Below are positions 25,401 to 38,320 of a stretch of DNA of 64,000 nucleotides, in pieces. The position numbers were made by a program, and so were the translations under genes. The stretch comes from Crotophaga sulcirostris. Lineage: Eukaryota > Chordata > Aves > Cuculiformes > Crotophagidae. Position 1 is the stretch's first letter. Each line of letters starts with the position of its first letter. The DNA lies in the NCBI GenBank assembly GCA_013397455.1, contig VYZB01000381.1, positions 738,712 through 802,711 on the forward strand. The letters run 5' to 3'. The notes under the pieces are model-generated. The model was not told the origin of the DNA. It worked only from the letters and a program-made list of their open reading frames with translations, and did no database searches.

Positions 25401-26978
25401 CCTCTCTTCAGAACAGAGACAATTTAAGTTTCCTTGTCAGAAAACTTTTCCCTTCCCCATCTCTCTGTGGGGATATGGCACTGCAGACACTCCAGGTCCT
25501 TGGCTAAATCATCTTTCCAGAGATTCAGTCTGTGTTTTTCCTGCTTTCATGTCTGTAGGTCCCACCCTTTCTCCATCACCCTTCTCCCACAGGCTTTATT
25601 AATTGCAGACCTTACAGTGCAATGTGGTCCCTGCCTTGTTTAACTAGACAGACTCACAGCTTTTGGGTTTTCCACAGATCCCATTTGCTGCAGCTCTCTG
25701 ATCTCTGTGCTTGCTCTTTTCTGGAGTCCCTTGGTAGCAGTGACTGCAGTGCTGACTGCAACACTCCCAAGCCCCTTTGGCAGGGGAGAGGAGCACAGGT
25801 CTCCGAGCTCCAAGTCACAAACTTCATGCAGCAGCTGTTCTCTGCTGAGATCTGGTCCTGCTGCTGCCTTCTGACAGTTGAAACTGTCACACAGACTCTT
25901 TCATCTTCTATTTTCATATTGCACTGTCTCTTTTGTGGACTCTCTAACATTCACACCACCGCTTCTCCACAGGACTACAAAACTCAGCCACAAAAGTTAT
26001 CTTCCCAGCCCATCAGTTTGTCCACATCCTCTCCCTCTTCCACCCCACCCAAGATCTTTTCTTTTCTTTGAACTTAACCGTTTTATCCTCGTTTTCAGTA
26101 CTCTACAAATGTCTCATATATGGCAGCTCCCACATCCTGCACCAAGTCCAGTCCCTATCCTTTGGCAACCCCTGTGCTTTATCCTCTCCTCTATCAGGAT
26201 GCCTCCTCATCCCTGGCTGCAAGCCCAAAATTATCTGTCCTGATTATCCTCAATATTCCTGAGTAAAGCCTTAAGTACTTGCTGTTGTTACCAGCCCTAG
26301 AGAAGTGGCAAAATGACAAATACAATAAAACCTATCCAGAAAAGGCAGTGGAAATACCTTGGACTATTGTCAGCATCGGCCAGCAAAAGACCTACCATTA
26401 AGACACAACAAACCAAAATCCCTCTGTCAAGTATTACTGAGTTGAAAAACCTCCAAGGCTGAACAGAAAACAAAGCAGACCCAAAGCGGCTGTGTTTTCT
26501 GAGTCCTGAGTGCTGTCCAGGCTGGCAGGTTGCCCCTCAGCTGTCCCAGTCCACGGGAGGGAGGTGGATGCTCGGGCTCTTCACCAGAGCACTGACTCTC
26601 ACACCGAAGCTTCCTGCCTGCTGCCTGCCCGGAGTGTATTGCAGAGCCCACTGTGCCCAGGGGTCCCAGCCCCCAGTTGCCACTGGCATAGCCCCAGGTA
26701 ACTAAGCCTCTTCTCTTCACCCACATCCAGCTCGGTGCCGGGGTTACTGCCGGAGCGCTCGGCTCAACCCCTCATCCCTCTCCCCACAGCCATTCCTAGA
26801 AAGCCTCGCCATGCTGTGCTGTGAAAGCACCAGTAGTACATGCCACCTTTCCTCCTGCCCACCCCAAAGGACTGTCCAGTCAGAGAGAGCTGGGGAAGGA
26901 TCCCTGCTTTACCTGCTTGCTGGGCGGGGGAGACTGGCTGAAGCTGCTGGAGTCGCTGCTGTCGGAGCTGTGGGGCAT
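22215..26978 (-). CDS. BATF: BATF, complete (3 exons): bZIP partner of JUN and IRF4/IRF8
   Basis: CDS is join(22215..22421, 24990..25094, 26913..26978) on the minus strand, 125 residues as in human. BATF dimerises with JUN proteins in the nucleus and recruits IRF4/IRF8 to AP-1-IRF composite elements in T, B and dendritic cells. Residues 1-22 are the Ser-rich start (MPHSSDSSDSSSFS). The basic region is about 28-50 with the NRIAAQKSR motif at 37-45; Ser44 matches the human phospho-Ser43. Heptad positions are L55, L62, L69, L76 and F83. Of the three mammalian IRF-contact residues His55, Lys63 and Glu77, the bird has His56, Arg64 and Glu78. The C-terminus HQPHISSPRFQ is conserved and has a Pro6 run before it. 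It lacks a transactivation domain, as the family does. All introns are phase 0 with GT-AG ends. Confidence 0.97.
22536..22745. promoter_or_regulatory. GC-rich, CpG-rich island inside BATF intron 2
   Basis: About 210 bp with many CpG dinucleotides, GCGCGCGC runs, a CTCCCGCCC Sp1-type box near 22651 and a TTTCCGG ETS-type site at 22526-22532. The flanks are ordinary or AT-rich. It begins only ~115 bp before exon 3 in the gene's direction. It could be an internal promoter, an enhancer-type CpG island or just a GC-rich tract. Confidence 0.5.
22866..22885 (+). promoter_or_regulatory. AP-1 site with adjacent IRF-like GAAA repeats in BATF intron 2
   Basis: TGAGTCA at 22866-22872 is followed by GAA, then GAAAA and GAGAAAC. 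AP-1-IRF composite elements (AICE) have TGASTCA and GAAA at fixed short spacing; here the GAAA begins 3 nt after the AP-1 core instead of the usual 4. A second AP-1 core (TGACTCA) is at 23441-23447. This is a candidate self-regulatory element only. Confidence 0.35.
24990..25094 (-). CDS. BATF: BATF coding exon 2 (basic region)
   Basis: Encodes residues 23-57, DSSDDMRKVQRREKN through ADTLHL. The acceptor is TTTTCCTAG at 25095-25103 and the donor is GTGAGC from 24989. It carries the whole DNA-contacting basic region. Relative to human, Val-Arg is Met-Arg-Lys in the lead-in and one Gln after the NRIAAQKSR motif is Leu. Confidence 0.96.
26913..26978 (-). CDS. BATF: BATF coding exon 1
   Basis: Encodes residues 1-22 (MPHSSDSSDSSSFSQSPPPS, then KQ). 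The ATG at 26978 has G at -3. The donor is GTAAAG at 26912. One extra Ser is present relative to the human exon. Confidence 0.95.
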
Positions 26979-27345
26979 GGCTCCTGTCTCTGGCTCCCAC
27001 GGCCTCTTCAGCTTCCTTCGTGTTCTTGGTGTGTCTACCTTCTGTCTCTCTTCCCTTCCCTCTCCCCTGCTCTCCTCTGTACCTCCTGAGATGGTCCTTG
27101 ACTCCCTGGCTCTTGCCCGTCCTAGAGGCACTTGGTCCTCCTGCCTCGTGCTCTGCCACTTTCTCTGCCTTTCCTCTCACAGCCTCTGCACCTTCCCTTT
27201 AGGTCTTGGCCTCCTGTGGTTTCTCAGAACCTCAGGGATGCAAGCTGAAAGTCACGTGGCCGGAAACTTTAAGGCGAAGAAGAAAAGTTACAGAAGAAAA
27301 AAGAAAAAAAAAAAAAAAAGAAGAAGAGGAAGAAAAAAAAAGCAC
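26979..27345 (-). promoter_or_regulatory. BATF: BATF 5' UTR and proximal promoter region
   Basis: Upstream of the start codon the minus strand is purine-rich (27037-27080). A compact group of motifs follows: RUNX-type TGTGGTTT at 27215-27222, the palindromic E-box CACGTG at 27253-27258 in GTCACGTGGC, and an ETS-type CCGGAA at 27260-27265. RUNX and ETS factors are usual regulators of lymphoid genes. No TATA box was seen and the start site is not defined. Confidence 0.4.
27276..27342. repeat. A-rich / purine-rich tract
   Basis: GAAGAAGAAAA passing into a run of about sixteen A and GAAGAAGAGGAAG. It is a low-complexity tract just upstream of the putative BATF promoter. Confidence 0.85.
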
Positions 27346-30300
27346 ATCTGGGAAAAATGAGCTTCAAAATAGCCTGAAAAACCCCCGAAAAACACCTTCA
27401 GACGGTTGAAAAACAGCAAGATGGGTTTTCTCTGAGATAAACAGCAGAGATGGAAAAGAAGAAAAGCCCCAGCTCTGGCTGTGAAACCTGGACCCTCAAA
27501 GGAGGGCAGTGCGGAGGAGGTGCTGCCAGGAGCCCCAGAAATTCCAGGGGCATCGCATGCTGTGCCCGTCCTGTGCAGGCAGGAGGTTGATGCAGCCCCA
27601 GGCAATCTCCACCACCCCAACCCAGTTGCGGAAATTCCAGGCAGCCACCCACCTCCCCACAAGCCACTACCCCTCCTACTGCCCCCAACACCACTGACAC
27701 AGGTCCCGGGGAGGGGACAGGTACCCTCAGCAGGTGCCATGTAAACATGGTTTGAATGTGTACAATGAAGCACCAGTCCCACCTAAGAAGAAAGGCTCGG
27801 GACTGTACAGCATTTGGACTGATTTTGGTAGGACTGGTGTTTTCTATACGGCAAAGCTCTTTAGCACTTTAAAACATTAGTACCTCACCACTGGCCCATA
27901 ACGGGATTATCAACCCTGGCACACAAATTGAAGTGCTTTAAATGTTATGATCTATGGACTCAGAAGATAAGTCTGAGACCTAATTTCCACTCCATGCCAT
28001 GGTATGAACTTGGCTACACCACAGGGGATGTGAGCCTGTCACGTAAGGGTCCTGACTCCTTGCCTGCTCTCCTTTAGACACCTCTTGCCATAGACTGCAG
28101 TAGAAGGTGTGGGACAGGAGTATGGGGAGACAGGAGCATTATGGCACATTGGAGGTTGTTTCCTTGCTCTTCTCCCTCTGCCAGAAGCCCATCTTGGGCA
28201 ATGGCCCATGCAGATGGCAGCAAAGGCAAACTGCTTTGCATCACGTTGTTTCTCCTCTGGTCTGTGCTATGTGGGACTACTTCCATCCTTAGGATAAGTC
28301 TCAATAGATTGAAGATTTGCAAGCATGTCCTGGGACAGCAGTGCTTCAGGAGTGCCCTCAGGGTACAGTGGCTCTGGAGGTAACTCTGCAGGAGCATGTA
28401 GTGCCAAAGCAGGAGTAATTTGGTTTCTGATCTGCTCTCTGTTACCAGAGCCAGTAGGATGAACTGGGACCATGTGACAACCATCCACAGACAGAAGCAC
28501 ACATCTTTGGAGGGGCTGTTTTCACATGTGCTGTGAGGAGCAGATACTGAAACAGACATGAACCCATCCACAGTAACCCAGTCCTGCGGAAAGCAGAAAT
28601 TTTTGTTTTCCACTTACTGTTTTTCTTTATATATTGGTGTTTTGGTTGAGTTTTCTCCTGCCCCAGGCAGAAGCAGTGAGCAAGTCTCAGCAGAGTGTCA
28701 GCAAGGGCACTTGCAATGCAGTTTTCATCAGGGCAAAAGTATTGGAAGCTTTGGGTTTGTAGCCTTATTGCAGCACAGAAGACACATGCATGGAGGACCA
28801 CGTGCTTGGAGCACAGTGCAGACTTGAATGGGCATTGCTGGCATTTCTTCCTAGCCCTGCTGCTCATGGAGCCAGCCCAGGGGCAAACACAGCCAAAAGC
28901 AAGAACTGTGTGGGGATGACCATGGGCTGGCAGCTCAGGGAAATTGCCTGGTTTAGCTCCAATAGCAAACCTGTTCCATTTTGGTCCATTTCCCTCTTTA
29001 GAAACATCCTGCGGTACTGCTGCACTACTCTTGGCCCTATTACCTGAACATTTCACAGCCTTGAGTGTATTTTTTTCTCCCAGTGTGCTGTAGGGAAATG
29101 CTAGGATCCTCCACACTTCCAAACATGACTGTGAGGGTTTGCTTGCTTGGCGTGAGCCACCCTGAGGGACCCAGTCTCCTGGCAGTGCAGCCCCCCTGCA
29201 GCAGGCAGGGCTCCTCCAGCACAGCCAGCTCCGGGAATGGAGCAGTCGAAGGCACTGGTGAGATGAGGGGTCTGTGGGGTGTTGAGTCCAGGCCTCTCAA
29301 GGCACCACCTAGCAGCACAATCATTGAAACGTTCTCTGGCTCCCTGCATTGCTACACTTCCTCTGAACTCTGCCACCCCGTGTAGCACTTCCTTTCCAGG
29401 AAGCACGCGGCTGGATTCCCGCTCTCCCAAGGAAACCCACGCTCCTCTGCCGACAAACGGGTCTGAGACCGCCCTGCCCGCTCTGCTCTACAGGCTGCTG
29501 TTGCTCAGGGGAGGATGGAGGGAGCTCCTTCCTCAGGGAAAAGTATCCTTGTTCCATTATTGGGCAAATAAGCTGGATTCCCTCCCTTTGTACCTAGCGA
29601 GGCCAGCAGCTTGAAGGGAGGCAACTGGGAAGACAAGTGAGTGCATCAGCAGGATGTGGTGTAGAGAAGCCAGACCATCAGTGCAAAACTGGGCAGAACG
29701 TGGCTATGGCAAAGGCTGTTCTTTGATCCACAGGAAGAAACTTTTGAGCTGCACTCTGGTCTGCTCAGAGCTGGGATTTTATTAACAGTTGAATGAGAAA
29801 TCTCAGGAGACAGCGACATTGCCGGAGAGGGTTTGGACACTTGGTCTTGCTGAGTAGGAGTAAGAGAGCATCCCTCTTCCCTCCTTGCTCGAAGAACCTC
29901 CTCACCCTCAAGCTGGCTACGGTGCTAATGAATTCTCATCATTTATGAGCAATTAATAATTGTGCTGTAAATGAGACAATGTGTCCTGGCAGGAAGGTAG
30001 GCAGAACCTTCACACTGCTTCCCTGGGCTGGGCAGAACCCATGCTGCCTTCTTGCAGCCAGTGTCCCATGCCATTCCTCCAGAGAGCTGTGATCTCCTGA
30101 CCCAGAGCAGCAGAAACCACCAGTGTGGCTCCACCAGTGTCGGCTCACGGCTCTCCAGGTGCTGCCCTGGGCACCTGCTGCAGGCACAACATGGGGAGCC
30201 CATATCCTGCTGTCCCTCCCAGGATCTCCCTCTCCCCTGCTATCAGGAAGAGGCTCAGGAGCCAGCGTCCTCTGTTCTTGATTTAGGTGACTAAATCTAC

Positions 30301-32298
30301 TCTGTGAATAACATACCCTCTCTTTTTCTCTGGGATCATTTAGGTTTCTTGTTCTTAATCATAGTAGCTGTGAAATCACGGTTGGTGGCACTGGATGAAC
30401 TCACAAGTGTTAGTTTTCTGCCATACCAGCAGCTTGACGGAGCAGGGATATTTCCAGAGGTTTTTAGGGGAAGGATGAGGCCATCCAGTTCTGAGTTTGT
30501 TCCTTCTGAATAACAGTGGGCACTACTGATGGGAGTCCTGTTCTCTCCAGGACAGAGCAGTTGCAGGGACCGTGGAGGCCAGGCTTAGAGCGATCACAAC
30601 TGCCAGAGAAATGGTTTGAAAGCAGCAAGATGCAGTTCAGCAAGAACAAATGCAAATGTAAAGCAAAGTGAGATGTAGGTAGAAGAACTGGGGAATAACC
30701 GCCTGGGCAGCAAAATGGCAGGGAAAAATCTGGGGGTTGCAAAACATCATAAACTGAAGCTTTGCCAGCAGTGCGGAGGTGTTGCAAAGGGACCCATATC
30801 GGCCTGAGGTGCGGGGTGCAAGCAGGAGACAACTGGCCCGTGCTGCCTCTGCAGGGCCAGGAGCCACTAAGAGGCCCAAGTCCAGAAGAAAACAATACAA
30901 AGGATAAATACACAGAAATCTTGTGCTAAGAGAAAGTAGTGAAGAAGTTTGGTCCATTTAGCCTAGAAAAGAGAAGTCTTGGGGGCGGGAAGTGGGTGGG
31001 GAGGAAGGAGTAGTGATTGATATATTGTAATGGAAAGGGTGGTCAGCTGTTTTCTGCACTGCTAGTCCAGAGTAAAAAGCAGCAGGACCCAACTGCAGCA
31101 GGAAAGGTTCAAGTCTGTGGTTTGGAGCAAGATGGGCTTAGGAAGACCTTGGGATGGACAGATCAGGAAAGTTATCCAGGCTTCTTCGTATGAAGTGGTT
31201 GGGAACAAACCTCTGTTGGAGTTTGAATCCTGCCTCTGTAGGACAGGTCAGAGTTACCTTCCCAGGGTTTAAATATGGAAAAAAGTGTTTAAAAATTCCA
31301 AGGAGAGCTCCTCAAAGCCCAGAGAGCACATGGGGTGTTTCTCAGCCTTATCTGCAGCCAGGTCCCTTTGCCTCCAAAGCCCAGAAAGGTCCCTTTGTCC
31401 CAACTGTGCAAAAATCTTTCTCAGCACCAGCAGTTGCTTGAATTTCCTTGTAAACCTGCTGCTCCAGCCCTCTCACTGGCTGCAGGCTTACGGCAGCAAC
31501 ATTCAGAGCTGCAGCTCTCCTCATCCATCTCACCCATCTTGTTTGCATGGCCATTCACTGCGTAGTGCTATTTAAAAATCCAACCTAGACCAGCTACCAA
31601 CTTCAGCCTCCCGTAAACCACCAAAGTTGTTTCTGCTTCGCATGCAGCATCTTATGCAAATAATTTTTTACAATATTTGGACTATTACAACAATTTGCTT
31701 ATCATTCCCCACATGAGTTTTTAAGACTTTTGTGTGGGACTCAGTGCTGATAAGATATGTTAAGTGAATGGTGGTGCTGAACAAAGACCTTGCTCTCTAC
31801 CAGACAAGCTCCTGACGTGTCTCGCTCTGCCAGCATGTGTTGGTCCTGTCTGCAACTTGGGCAGCTTCCCCAGCTGGCAGGATAACATGTCTCCATCACC
31901 AGGGCGATTTCATCTCAGCTGAGCTGAGTGAGTATGAGAGGAAGATTGTGGCAGGAGAGCCTAAGCATAGTCCCACCAAATTCATCCTACCTAGCGAAGG
32001 GCAAACACCCATCACAAAAAACTTCCAGTCTATACCAGGCATAACCAGTCAATGCAGAGGAAACAGGTACTAATAAATAGCAAGGACTGTAAATAAAGCA
32101 CACAAAAGTACAGAAATCCCAGAATTAGTTCCCTTAAGCATTTACGTCCCCAGGCCATGTAACATGTTGTGCTCTATTACTGCATGATTCTCAAAGTTTT
32201 CTTCCCTGGGATGGCTGTGTTACCTTCATCCTTGTCCTGTGGTCATAACCTGATGCAACATCCTGCTTTTCCATTTCTTCACTGACTCTAGTGCTCAT

Positions 32299-32466
32299 TA
32301 TCACAGTATCACAGTATCACAAGGTTGGAAAGGACCTCTGAGATCATCAAGTCCAACCTATAAGCCAACACTAACACCAACCCATCATCTAAACCATGGC
32401 ACTCAATGCCTAATCCAGTCTTCCCTTAAACACCTCCAGGGTCGGCGACTCCACCACCTCCCTGGG
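32299..32466 (-). mobile_element. CR1 LINE 3'-end fragment
   Basis: Starts with three TATCACAG-type terminal units and AAGGTTGGAAAGGACC and ends after CCACCACCTCCCTGGG. Same subfamily as the copies at 13833 and 14428 with a few changes. The truncation point abuts the GATA repeat block. Confidence 0.93.
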
Positions 32467-32479
32467 AAAATGCTCCCCT

Positions 32480-32530
32480 GATAAGACAGATAAGATAAGA
32501 TAACTCCCCTGATAAGATAGATAAGATAAC
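32480..32530 (+). repeat. GATA-motif cluster / short tandem repeat
   Basis: Eight GATA cores, seven of them GATAA, all on the plus strand, lie within 51 bp (32480, 32489, 32494, 32499, 32511, 32516, 32520, 32525). They sit in two imperfect copies of a ~30-bp unit that begins with CTCCCCTGATAAGA. It is either a microsatellite grown at the end of a CR1 or a dense GATA-factor binding site. It lies about 5.5 kb upstream of the BATF start codon. Confidence 0.75.
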
Positions 32531-33519
32531 TCCCCTGAGTGCTTCAGGGCTATCAATGAAGCCATTTAATAAGCCACCTTTTCAGGTGTGGAGGGCAGAG
32601 GGTGTGGAGGTGTGGGGGTGGGGTTATCCCTATTTAACATTTGCAAAGCAAGAGACAAAGTTAGATTTAGGTCATAGGTACTCATTCACTTTGGACACAC
32701 AGTTTGAACCAACTAGGACCTAATTTTTCAGTGGTTTTGGCTCTATATAGCACTTTATTTAACCAAACCCCAGCTCCTGATGTCTGTGATTGCAGCTGCG
32801 ACTTTTAGCACTTCTGTAAATCAGCCCCAGCAAATGAGGAACACACGGCTGTTCCTGTGAAAGCTCTTGCTTATGCGGCTCACCGATTCACAGAGTAACT
32901 TCGAGGCAGTGGCAGGGGCAGACACAGCTCTCCAGGGAGGCACCAAGTGTCTACCCAGGAGACCCTCCTTTCTTTTTGCAGTTCCTTGCTTCACCAACTG
33001 GATACGAGTTTCCCAGCCCTGCTTAGAGACGAGGCAGCCTAGCTGACCAGCTCATAGTTCACTCCAGCCAAGGGCCAGCCTGTGCGCTAAAGAGATAGCA
33101 ATCGGGCCAAAATGCAGGGGAGGATCATATGCACAAGACAGATGAACCTAGGTTGCCCAGGCAAACTCATTTCTGGCAATTTCTAGCTCTTCAGTACTTG
33201 GCTTTGCCACTTCCATGGCTTTTTTTTAAAATGTCATTAGTAATTATTTTTATGCCTATGTTTTAAAAGAAGGATACTATAGAAAGGAAACACCAAATGT
33301 GTTAGCTTTCCAGATATGGACATAGAGCTCCAGGTAGCTTGAGTCCATCTGACCCTGCTGGAGGGGGAGAGCAAACCTGGCAGAACCTCCCAGCTGAAGG
33401 GTTGGCAGGAGACTGCTGGGATCTGACCTCCAACACATATGGGATTTTCAGTCTCAAGACACAGATTATTAGGGTTCCCACCAGGCTACTGAAGGGATGA
33501 ACCACAGTCTTCTTCCCCT

Positions 33520-33573
33520 CTCACAGTATCACACAGTATCACAGTATAACCAGGTTGGAAGGGACTGGTGGGG
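33520..33573 (-). mobile_element. Short CR1 3'-terminal fragment
   Basis: CTCACAGTATCACACAGTATC followed by ACCAGGTTGGAAGGGAC, the terminal repeats plus the first ~25 bp of a CR1 3' end. It is very short and diverged. Confidence 0.7.
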
Positions 33574-36500
33574 TAATGTCTTGAGCAACCGCTAATCTGC
33601 TCCTGGCAAGAACTTAGCAGCTCAGGAGCAAGTACTCAGATGTGCACTTATATGACTCTCTAGGTCAGCACATCCCAAATCCTGGCAGATTACATCCATT
33701 TAAGGCCAAACTTTCTCTCACTGTTGTCTTTGCAGGCCCTGTTTAGCTTCTGGGATCTGGTCAGAAGCAAACCAGCCCACACAGCCACGTTGGATATGCA
33801 CACGCCTGGGGCATCGAAGAGGCTCGGCAGCCAGACGTCGCCTCCCCTCCCCAGTTAACCAGGGCTTCTTGGCTTCCGCTGCCTGGGCTGAGCCCACCGG
33901 TTGAACTATCCAAGCGCATGGACAGGCGTGTGGAGGGTGCAGATGTTGTCTGACGGTTTGACTCATCTTGGTGGCAGTCTCGTTCGGTGATGATGGGGAA
34001 GGCCCAAAGAGGAAGGGCAGTGACCCGTTTAACCAGAAGGGTTGATCCACGCAGGGGTAGACTTACCGGTGCTGATAAGGGGCCATAGCCCCAACCTCCT
34101 TCACACTGCCCAGCATGTGCATTTCCTGGCTACACAAGGGCAGGAGTGACGTGTGGCTGCCCAGCTCTGCTTCTGTGGCAGCCAGACCCGTCTTTGGGAC
34201 TCAGCTAGTGCTGCAGTGAATCCAACCAGAGCAACTAAAAAGCAAAAATTGTGCTCCCAGGGGATGACCACAGCCTGACAGGACGTTTGATGTTCACTGG
34301 CATTGGTTACAGCCATACCCCATAGCATGGGGCAGAGTGTGAATTCATTAACTGTTTCTTAAATTAATACATGACTCTTAAGAATATTATTAGGCGGCTG
34401 CTCCATGACTCCATTCAGGGGAAAACATTCTTCAACACCACCCATCACCATAAGACTGTTCAAGCCTCCCAGCAACTAAGTACAGCTTATTTAGAACATG
34501 TTCTTGTAGCTAGACTCTGAGACACCCATCTCAGCAGGAGATGACTGTGAACAGCACTCATGCCAGTACTGCACTCCCATCCCAACAGAATCTGCTTCAC
34601 CTATGTCTTAGGGAGGTGTATACGCTGGTTCTCCCTTCCTCTCACTCCAGTTGGTGGGAATAAGCACTTCCCAAAGCCTCCAGCTCATGCAGCATGGTTG
34701 GAGGAGATGTTCAGCACAAGCAGCTGTGCTGATGGGCACACATGTGCTGAGCGTGCACCCAAGGTGTGCATAGTGCTCATAAAGTGGTGCTGGAGCACAG
34801 AGCATTGAAGGCAGCACAAGGGAGGTAGCCTGGACCAGAGCAGCTGTGAAGGAAAGAGCAGGGGAGCTGTGCAGAAGGTACACTTGGTGCCTGTGCAAGT
34901 AGCACTGATCAGCAGTACCACACTGGTAGAGTTATCAAAACACACATAAATGTATATAAGTCACATCTGTCTGGGTGCTGCATTGGCATCCACCGGCACA
35001 CCCACCGGCTGGCACCCACCACTCTCCCCTGCTGGCAACTCTCTGGGAGACATCCCATCCCAGAGTGGGCTGTTGGGAGAGGCAACAGTAGGGCGCTCCT
35101 GCCCCACGCCTTGTCCATCCCCCAGAGCCCCCAGCCAGCTCAGGGCTCCTCAACCCTTTCAGAGAGAAATGAGAGGAGGGAGGCTCATGGTCCACTGCTG
35201 AGGCATGAGGGATGACCTGCTCAGTGCTGGCTCTTTCATAGGGCTTGCAAAACCCATGAGTTTCCCAGGGAGCTCAGAGAAGCAAACAGAAGGAGGGACA
35301 AGAGGCAGTTTCAGATGACCACCGATCCTGTGCTTTCCACCCTCACATTTCAGTGCCCTGGCGTGGCAGAGGTGCTCCTTAACCAGCCTCCCAGGGCACG
35401 GCTGCTTTTCCTACAGTTTGGCAGTGGCTGCCAGTGCCAGTGCGCAGACACAGCTGACCTGTGAGTTCTCAGTCGCACCTCATCCCTGAGGTGTTTTGGA
35501 GGTTGGACAAGGGAGAACTGCTGCACCCTAAGCTGAGCCAGCAGCACTGCTGTGAGACCCTGGCTTGAAGAGCAGTCTTCCTGTCATCACTAACAACTGC
35601 CAACAGTGGCTTCAAAGAGGGGACAGAAAAAAAGACAGAAACTCCTTCCCACCATTCTTCACCTGAACTCCAAAGTAGATGTTTGGGAATCATGCCACCT
35701 TTTATCTCTTTTAAGCCAAACTTTTTGACTTGAGTTTTGGATATCCTTGGTTTTCATATCAATACCTGATCCCTTGTGAGTCCTCTGAAACTGTTGGCTG
35801 AGAGGGCATCTTGTCCACCTGCACAAGCCAGTTTGCTGGCTCTGTGAGAAGTGTGTCAATTTACCAGTTTGAAATGAGTTGTCTTTCCATTCCTTTGAAC
35901 ATCTTGTGAGGGGGTGAGCAGAGGAACAGATTTATCTCTAAGCCAGGCATTGCCCTGCACATCTCTATCACACGGCATTTCACTAGTTTCCGCTCTAAAC
36001 AACTGGGACTTTTAGTCTCCACATAGGGAAATTTACCTGCAGCCCTAATTTGGGTCAGCATGTATCTTTGGATGTCTCCTGTTTTCACAGCAGGACAACC
36101 AGAAGCAAACACAGCACCCCAGGAAAGCTGCCCTACAGCCAGCAATGATGGCATTGTGATTATGAAGGATGAATGCACTCTTCTTCATCTGATTCCCCAT
36201 GTGGCTTTCCTCCTTTCCCCACTGCTGCACAGTAGCACTACCCACTGTGTAGCTCTACGGAACTTAGAGTGTAGCCTTGAACTCACTGGCACTTTCATCT
36301 AAACCACCTAGGTGCCAGCTAGAGCTTAGCTGTGCTCCAGAGCATGTCTGGGAGAAATGCTGAGGTCCTGCAACCCAACTGTATGAACCAAGCCACCAAT
36401 CAGCACCAGCCCTTGCAGCCATGGTGGATGGTTGCTGTCAGGTGAAGAAAGGCGCCCCAAAGCACTGCCTATACGAGGCTCCATGTCACATGCAGAGCAG

Positions 36501-38320
36501 CCCGGCAGGGTTCACTGGCAGATTACATTGCTCTTAAAACTTCTGCATGTAAGCCAGCAACATGCAGGTGTCCTACGGCAGTGGAGCAGGTGCTTGCAGC
36601 CACATTTAAGTCAGCTCTGCACCTCTCCCTTGCAGACAGTGAACACCTCATACCTGCACCCAGGGGATTTTGTTTGAACCAGTGAGTTTGGTTTTCCCAG
36701 CCTATTATGCTTGCAGCATGGGGTGCTGTCATCCTCCCTGATCACACAGCAATGCCAGCATGCACCAGCACCTTGGCCAGCTTCGCCTCTCATGCGTTAT
36801 CTGCTGGCAGGAGTTGGTTAATGAATCAGGTTAATGAAACTTTGCTTACAGGGAAAGTCTCATAGAAGAAAAGGGATGCCTCACGCAGCAAACGTCAACA
36901 CAATGCAGCAGTGACTCTGCCTGGCACCCACGGAGTTTGCCTCTGTCGCAGAATCTGGAAGCCCACGTAGTGAGAGGCACTTGTCAATACCCACATTAGC
37001 TTTAGCACAAAGCCCCTCTTGCTAACTCTTTGGTCACCAGGCATTCAACATCACCTTGCAATGAGATGTCAGTAGCCATTTTATCCTCAACCAGAAACTA
37101 CGTGTTAGCCTGCCTAAAGGCTCCACTGGTTTCAGGAGCCCACAAGCCCATGTCACAGCCTTGCTGTCCACCTTCTCCTGCCAACCTCTGGCCATTTCAG
37201 CACAGGCAGGTGTCCGGCAAATCTAACCAGCCCAGCCAATGCTGCTGGAATCGGGGCCATGGCACAGCAGTGGCAGGAACTGCAGTGTCAGGAGTCAGGA
37301 CTTCCCCTGACAGCGCCACAGATGACAACTCAGCAAGTTCATTCTGCAGAAACCAGATAACATCAGCACAAGGTGGTGGTTACTGGCAAAGGATCCTGTT
37401 CCTGAAGCTTCATCTGAGACATGACAGACTGCAGTGAAACCTTACTGTCACACGGGCCTAAATTCTGCTTTTGCTGAGATCCATCTGGGCTTTTGGAAGT
37501 AGCTTCTTCTGGTATTTCCTAGGAGCTCCATCTCACAGTTCTGGGAGCCAGTGCTGGCAAAGCCCACCATGTTGCTAACATGAGGCCGTTTTGTCTAGCA
37601 CGGTCCCTCAAGATGGACAGGGATGTGGAGCTGTCAGTCTTGCCCACAGTGACCTACCTCCTGCCTCCAGTGACAAGAGTTTTTCCTCCTCCCCAGGGGT
37701 TAACCTTTCCCCAAACCCCATGGCACCCTGCTCATGTTCTGTGCGTAGACAGCTGGACACAGGGCTGCAGAGAGGAAAGTTGTTCCTTTACCCATAGGGA
37801 ACGATGGGAGCCTGTCTGCATAGAAACTTTCAGATTGGCTAAGCTATATTAAACTTGGAATCAACTGTAATGCAACAGATCCCTTCTCTTGTTCAGAATT
37901 AAAGCAGTCTTGGTACAACTAGGCCTGGGCTTGGCCTGTGCGAGCTGCTCTGTGCCTCCCTGCCAGCCCCAGCCCCAGCTCCACCGCTGCCCTTTCCTCA
38001 GGAGTGTTGCGAGGTGCTGAAAAGTGCCTGTGCTGGGCAGGTGACCCAGCTGCATGCAGGCAGAGCCACCGAGGCCGCCGTGGGTGCCAAGGCTTGGTGA
38101 AGCATCTCAGGCCCTGGCTGCACCTGGAATTAAAACCTTGTTGCACTGTGAGAGCCAGCCCCAGCCCCAGCTGTGCACAGGGCTCTGCCCCCCGGGCTCA
38201 GGCACAGAGAAGAGCCCAGCCCTGCCCAGCAAGAGTCAGCGAGACCTCCCGGCTGCGGGGAAAGGGTTTGTTTCTTTAGACAGAAAGGGCTGTCCTCATT
38301 TTTCCCAAACTGTCCCTCTC

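Noticed and set aside
33959..33965. Isolated TGACTCA (also TGAGTCA at 16316-16322)
   Set aside because: Single AP-1 cores are expected about once per 8 kb, and these have no special context.
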